Assembly: GCA_000375685.1 (NCBI GenBank)
Contig: AQVQ01000013.1
Location: forward strand, 1-26,097
Reading direction: 5' to 3'
Length of the DNA: 26,097 bases
DNA from: a crenarchaeote SCGC AAA261-N23
GTDB lineage: Archaea > Thermoproteota > Thermoprotei > Gearchaeales > Gearchaeaceae
Of the stretch, positions 22,589 to 26,097 are shown piece after piece; position 1 is the stretch's first letter; every line of letters starts with the position of its first letter. The notes under the pieces were generated by a model that searched no databases, was not told where the DNA came from, and saw only the letters and a list, made by a program, of their open reading frames with translations. The position numbers and the translations under genes are program-made.

Positions 22589-24247
22589 ATGGAAACAAAA
22601 TCTAAAGTATTAATTGGCATAGCAATAGCATCGATAATATTATCTGCAATGGTAACTTCTGCACTACATCATGTCAACGCTCAGACAACTACAAGCAAGG
22701 ATGGAATAATAAAATTTACCAATGGCATCATTACCGTTGTTATTCCTGCAAACGGAACAAAGCCCATGTTCATATGGTGGTACAATAATAAGAATGACAC
22801 TGTATATGTTTTCAAATACAACGGTTTAGCTGAGATATGGCTATTTGGTAGCGTAGCATTTACTCATAAGCTCGTTAATGAAGAGGAAAATGTTAAAGAT
22901 TTTATAGAAAAGGTCCTTGATAATACAACTGGTGTGCATATTAAAGATTTGCTTAACGAAATGATTGAACACCTTCATGAATTAGAAGGATTGAACCTTG
23001 TTAATATGAATGGTACATTGAATAAAGAAAATATTCAAGAATTTCTTTCAACAATTCAAAATATAAGTTCACAAATTAACAAATTACCTAATGTATTCAA
23101 AGATAATCTTACTAGCATTATCTCTGATATAATAAATCAAGTTTTATCTCTTAAAAATGCAACCGATGTTTACAAAGCAATAAAGATTGTCAATCAGGTA
23201 GAATCAGGAATTAGGAACTTAATTTTCTCACTAAATAGAATACTCAATGAGATAAACAACGCTATAAATCATGTAGCATCAGTAATTAGGCATCCATTTT
23301 ACTTCTCATTTGATTCTGCAAACTGGTCGTTCATAGGTCCTAAGAACATAACTTTAAGCAATGGTCAAGTTGTAGGTATCCAGTTTACTTTCAAATTGTC
23401 TGAAGTTAACGATAAAAGGTTTAGATTCGCTGAAGGAAATATTTCAATTACAAATGAGTTGTTCTTTACAACAGTTACTTATAAAAGCGGTAATCAAACA
23501 TTCAAAGTAACGAATGCTGAATTAAAGAGTAATATAATAATTAAACATTGGGATTGGAATCTTTACGCCATTCAAGCGAAGTTCGTTAACAATACAAGCA
23601 TCGAAGGATATGTATTTAGCACATTGAAAAAAATTAAGCCAAGTTTAATTTTAATATCCCACTTTAGCAATCCAGTAGTTCAGAAAAATGAATCTGAGGA
23701 GTTTAATGAATTAGCAAAATCTGGAGGTGAAGATGAGTTCGAAAACGAGAACTCCGTTGTCTATACAAATCAAACTAAAGGTTTCGAACTTGGCAAACCC
23801 ATGTTGAATGACACTGAAATATCAAGCCAGAAAGTGTATGATGAGGATGAACCAACCTTAATAGTTAAATCGAGCAATGCAACTATAGCAGGTTTCTTCA
23901 GATTCGTACCTTATGCAACAGTTTTGTATGCTAATGGAACAAACTCCATTGTTTCAGTAAAAGGCTATTTCATACTTGAAGGAAGGCATGTTTCAGTTTT
24001 CATTCAATATCCTTACTTTGACAATGGAACATTGATGCACGATCCTACTGTAGGTATAGCTGGTGCAAACGTTTCAACCCAGCCTAGCTATATTGTTAGT
24101 GTCTCAAGCAATGGAGAAGTTACTGCAACACAGCAAGGAACAGTTCAGCAAACATCCATAAACATCGCATATTATATCATTGCAGCGGTAATTGCGGTAG
24201 CAGTTATAGTAGCATTTGTAATATTGATAAGAAGAATTAAAAAGTAA
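22589..24247 (+). CDS. Secreted, membrane-anchored surface protein, family unknown
   Basis: An N-terminal signal sequence (METKSKVLIGIAIASIILS to about residue 31, HVNAQ) and a C-terminal membrane helix followed by RRIKK (last 27 or so residues) make it a type I anchored exterior protein. More than a dozen N-x-S/T sequons suggest N-glycosylation. Residues about 85-240 are mostly helical, possibly coiled coil; later parts look beta-rich. An in-frame TTG lies four codons upstream (22577), but ATG 22589, about 27 bases after TAAATTAAATAAA, is preferred. An S-layer or binding-protein role is possible, but I do not recognise the family. Confidence 0.75.
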   Translation: METKSKVLIGIAIASIILSAMVTSALHHVNAQTTTSKDGIIKFTNGIITVVIPANGTKPMFIWWYNNKNDTVYVFKYNGLAEIWLFGSVAFTHKLVNEEENVKDFIEKVLDNTTGVHIKDLLNEMIEHLHELEGLNLVNMNGTLNKENIQEFLSTIQNISSQINKLPNVFKDNLTSIISDIINQVLSLKNATDVYKAIKIVNQVESGIRNLIFSLNRILNEINNAINHVASVIRHPFYFSFDSANWSFIGPKNITLSNGQVVGIQFTFKLSEVNDKRFRFAEGNISITNELFFTTVTYKSGNQTFKVTNAELKSNIIIKHWDWNLYAIQAKFVNNTSIEGYVFSTLKKIKPSLILISHFSNPVVQKNESEEFNELAKSGGEDEFENENSVVYTNQTKGFELGKPMLNDTEISSQKVYDEDEPTLIVKSSNATIAGFFRFVPYATVLYANGTNSIVSVKGYFILEGRHVSVFIQYPYFDNGTLMHDPTVGIAGANVSTQPSYIVSVSSNGEVTATQQGTVQQTSINIAYYIIAAVIAVAVIVAFVILIRRIKK

Positions 24248-24268
24248 ATTTAATTTTTTATTTTTTTG
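24246..24268 (+). terminator. T-rich tract between convergent genes
   Basis: Two runs of T after the surface-protein stop, extending into the 3' end of the opposing gene, match the oligo-T signals that end archaeal transcripts. Confidence 0.4.
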
Positions 24269-25163
24269 ATAAATATGTTATAATTCCAGATAATGTTACT
24301 CTTAAGGAATGTATGACGTAGGGATGCATTTCCTCTTCCTTCATATTTGCTTCATTTGCAACTTTCTTAATAAGCTGACTGAGCATTTCATCGTAGGATA
24401 AATTTTCATTTTTCATTTTTCTTACCTCTTCGATGTAGCTGTTTATTTTTCTTTTTGTTTCTTCAAACACATACTTGTAATCCATGCTTATACCAAAGTG
24501 TGGCATTAAAAGTACTTTTGGATCAAAGCTTGATAGCTTTTTTAAAGTCTCTATAGCTTGTTCTGCGTTAAAGCTAGGTGGAGGTGTTGTCGGTATCATT
24601 ACGTTTAAAAAAGGATATATGATGCCAACAGTGTCAGCGGTAACCAAATAGTCAAGTTCATCTATGTAGACTGAGATTTGATGCGGAGCATGTCCTGGTG
24701 AATAGACGCATCTAAGTGTTATTCCTCCTAGACTTAATTCTAATTCATCTTTAACAATTTCAATCCTTTCCTTTTCAACAGGTAGTGGCAAACCCATCCT
24801 ATTATATACTTCATACTCTCCAAAGACTTGTATTGAACTCTCTACCAATCTTGTTGGATCAATTAAATGTTTAGCAGCTTTTTCGTGGGCAACTATGGTT
24901 GCGTTTTTCATACGTTCAGCTAAATGGCCAGTAGCACCTGAATGATCCAAATGAACATGCGTAGGAATTATATATTTAATATCATCGAAATTTACATTTA
25001 CTTGGTTTAAAGCCTCGAGAATGTTGCCATAAGTATTTGCATATCCTACATCTATTAAAGCATATTTCCCTCCTTTAATCAAGTAAGAAGCTACGCATTT
25101 TTCGTATCCAAAAGCTTTAGTATCTATAACATATACTTTATCTGAAACCTTAGATATGCTCAT
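24258..25163 (-). CDS. Metallo-beta-lactamase-fold hydrolase
   Basis: Binuclear metal hydrolase fold. THVHLDHSG gives H69, H71, D73 and H74; a further His lies in SPGHAPHQ, the bridging Asp in TADTVG and the last His in LMPHFG. The layout fits the glyoxalase II/flavoprotein-type group; substrate unknown. The C-terminal 80 residues are helical (ETKRKINSYIEEVRK and beyond). A TATA-like element at about 25183-25195 overlaps the stop of the upstream membrane-protein gene, so it may be transcribed alone or with it. Confidence 0.9.
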   Translation of the reverse strand: MSISKVSDKVYVIDTKAFGYEKCVASYLIKGGKYALIDVGYANTYGNILEALNQVNVNFDDIKYIIPTHVHLDHSGATGHLAERMKNATIVAHEKAAKHLIDPTRLVESSIQVFGEYEVYNRMGLPLPVEKERIEIVKDELELSLGGITLRCVYSPGHAPHQISVYIDELDYLVTADTVGIIYPFLNVMIPTTPPPSFNAEQAIETLKKLSSFDPKVLLMPHFGISMDYKYVFEETKRKINSYIEEVRKMKNENLSYDEMLSQLIKKVANEANMKEEEMHPYVIHSLRVTLSGIITYLSKK

Positions 25164-25190
25164 AATATCATTTTAATACATTCATAAAAA

Positions 25191-25949
25191 TTATATATTC
25201 TTAAACTTTGATACGTAGAATGAGAAGGCTAGGAAAATAGCACCTAAAATTATTCCAAAATACATTACGAAAAAATGGTTTAGTTTAAAGTTGGCTAAAA
25301 TTCCATCAGTTATAAGTGTTAAATAAATAAAGTAAGAAAGTTTCCTATTATCTCTTGTACTTGTCAAATTCTTCTTTGTTGCTATGTAAAAAAAGTAAAG
25401 AATTATAAAGGAAACTAAATACCAGCCTAGAAAATTTGTAATAGGCACTCCATATAATGATGGAAAATAGTCCGATGACCATGACCAGTATCCATAGCTT
25501 ACAAACATCGGATCTATGAAAATATCCCAATTCATTGCGCCTAGTGAAGCGATCAGAAATCCTATGAATTTGTTATTCGTTCGTTTTGTTATACTAAAGC
25601 ATAAATAGGTTATAAAAAACCATACAAATGGTACAGCTATTGGGACACCGAGAATTTTAGGTCCTAAAAGTTCAGAATAGGAATATTTTCCAAAAGGGAA
25701 GCCAAAGTTTGTTCCTAAGATTTCAAAGATAAATCCTAAAAGATACGAAATAAGAAAATAAAGTAAAGCGTTTTTGACTTTAATTTCGTACATTGCCTGG
25801 ACAAATGCAAACAATACGAGTTCTATAGAGAGCAGTGAAAAAGCTTCATTTTGAACTTTGAAAGGTATAAAAAGTCCACTAAGAATATACGCAAAGGTTA
25901 ATAAAATTAGAACAAAAAAGAACAATGAAAGCATTTTTAATTTATCCAT
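25191..25949 (-). CDS. CruF-like carotenoid biosynthesis membrane protein
   Basis: Polytopic membrane protein (seven or so helices, 252 residues) of the DUF422/CruF family, which includes hydratases acting on acyclic carotenoids such as bisanhydrobacterioruberin. Family marks are the Glu of FIFEILGTNFGFPFGKYSY, GVPIAVPFVWFF, NWDIFIDPM and YGVPITNFLGW. It suggests C40 or C50 carotenoids in the membrane, though no other carotenoid gene lies in the window. It precedes the metallo-hydrolase gene by 27 bases. Confidence 0.85.
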   Translation of the reverse strand: MDKLKMLSLFFFVLILLTFAYILSGLFIPFKVQNEAFSLLSIELVLFAFVQAMYEIKVKNALLYFLISYLLGFIFEILGTNFGFPFGKYSYSELLGPKILGVPIAVPFVWFFITYLCFSITKRTNNKFIGFLIASLGAMNWDIFIDPMFVSYGYWSWSSDYFPSLYGVPITNFLGWYLVSFIILYFFYIATKKNLTSTRDNRKLSYFIYLTLITDGILANFKLNHFFVMYFGIILGAIFLAFSFYVSKFKNI

Positions 25950-25974
25950 CTTAATTGAATAGTTTTGAATTTAA

Positions 25975-26033
25975 GCTTATCAACCTTTTCCATAAAAGGC
26001 CGAGGATCTAAAAGTCTTCTTTTGTTGATAAAC
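25975..26033. repeat. Inverted repeats able to form a three-way junction
   Basis: Outer arms GCTTATCAAC (25975-25984) and GTTGATAAAC (26024-26033) pair with one mismatch. Inside them CTTTT/AAAAG (25985-25998) and AAAAG/CTTTT (26010-26023) each form a 5-bp hairpin with a 4-base loop, the second abutting the outer stem. The element lies 25 bases upstream of the CruF-like start. It could be an RNA leader, a small RNA or a remnant repeat. The rest of 25950-26097 shows no convincing gene. Confidence 0.4.
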
Positions 26034-26097
26034 TAATGAGCAAATTGTTTTCGATTTTTTATTCATTAAGCTTCTGTAAGAGCTTAGTTTAAATAAA

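Noticed and set aside
26036..26092. 18-codon ORF near the right edge
   Set aside because: Too short, no family likeness and no start signals.
25950..26097. tRNA gene
   Set aside because: The inverted repeats do not give a tRNA acceptor, D or T arm pattern, and no CCA or anticodon arm can be placed.
1..26097. CRISPR array, rRNA or other tRNA genes
   Set aside because: No regularly spaced repeats and no recognisable rRNA or tRNA sequence were seen; the window is almost completely filled with protein genes.

Overview
The window is archaeal chromosome, AT-rich (about one third G+C by eye) and densely coded, with no gap above about 150 bases. The archaeal markers are aIF5A, RNA polymerase Rpo4, L21e, Nob1, DUF655, Pus10, RfcS/RfcL, Gins23, MCM, Hel308, Taw1 and a preQ0 (archaeosine) cluster. 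TATA boxes lie about 27 bases before many start codons, which suggests leaderless transcripts. A separate Gins23 next to MCM, plus a CuA-like cupredoxin, an extradiol-type dioxygenase, a Rieske protein and a CruF-like enzyme, suggest an aerobic or microaerobic member of the TACK group (Thermoproteota). The exact lineage cannot be read from this window.

The main result is at the left end. Bases 1-95 read as the N-terminal part of an intein up to its block B histidine, and this frame runs in from beyond the left edge. The same 70 bases (26-95) recur perfectly at 8180-8249. There they continue in frame into the rest of a small, apparently endonuclease-free intein and then the C-extein of the clamp-loader small subunit RfcS (from 8599). 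Joining the two copies would restore one uninterrupted intein frame. The 8,084 bases between them (96-8179) are therefore an insertion in rfcS. Both genes at its ends are broken at the repeat: mptA has lost its 3' third and pus10 its 5' two thirds. The segment has no integrase or transposase. It carries mptA-queC-queD, a cupredoxin, nadK-nob1-DUF255-acylphosphatase, aIF5A, rpo4-DUF655, L21e-YbaK and the pus10 remnant.

To the right, 8248-15356 is one plus-strand replisome operon: rfcS (C part), rfcL, gins23, mcm, hel308, with overlaps or 1-base gaps at most junctions. Next come a minus-strand ring-cleaving dioxygenase, a Rieske protein and the pdxS-pdxT pair for vitamin B6. Plus-strand glyA, a signal-less HtrA protease, a small membrane protein, a Taw1 with an inserted winged helix, and a large glycosylation-site-rich surface protein follow. 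The window ends with a minus-strand metallo-beta-lactamase-fold protein and a CruF-like membrane enzyme, preceded by a short sequence able to fold as a three-way junction.

The central question is whether rfcS is truly split. If the DNA is real, the cell needs an intact copy elsewhere, loss of the segment by recombination between the repeats, or joining of two polypeptides by a split intein.
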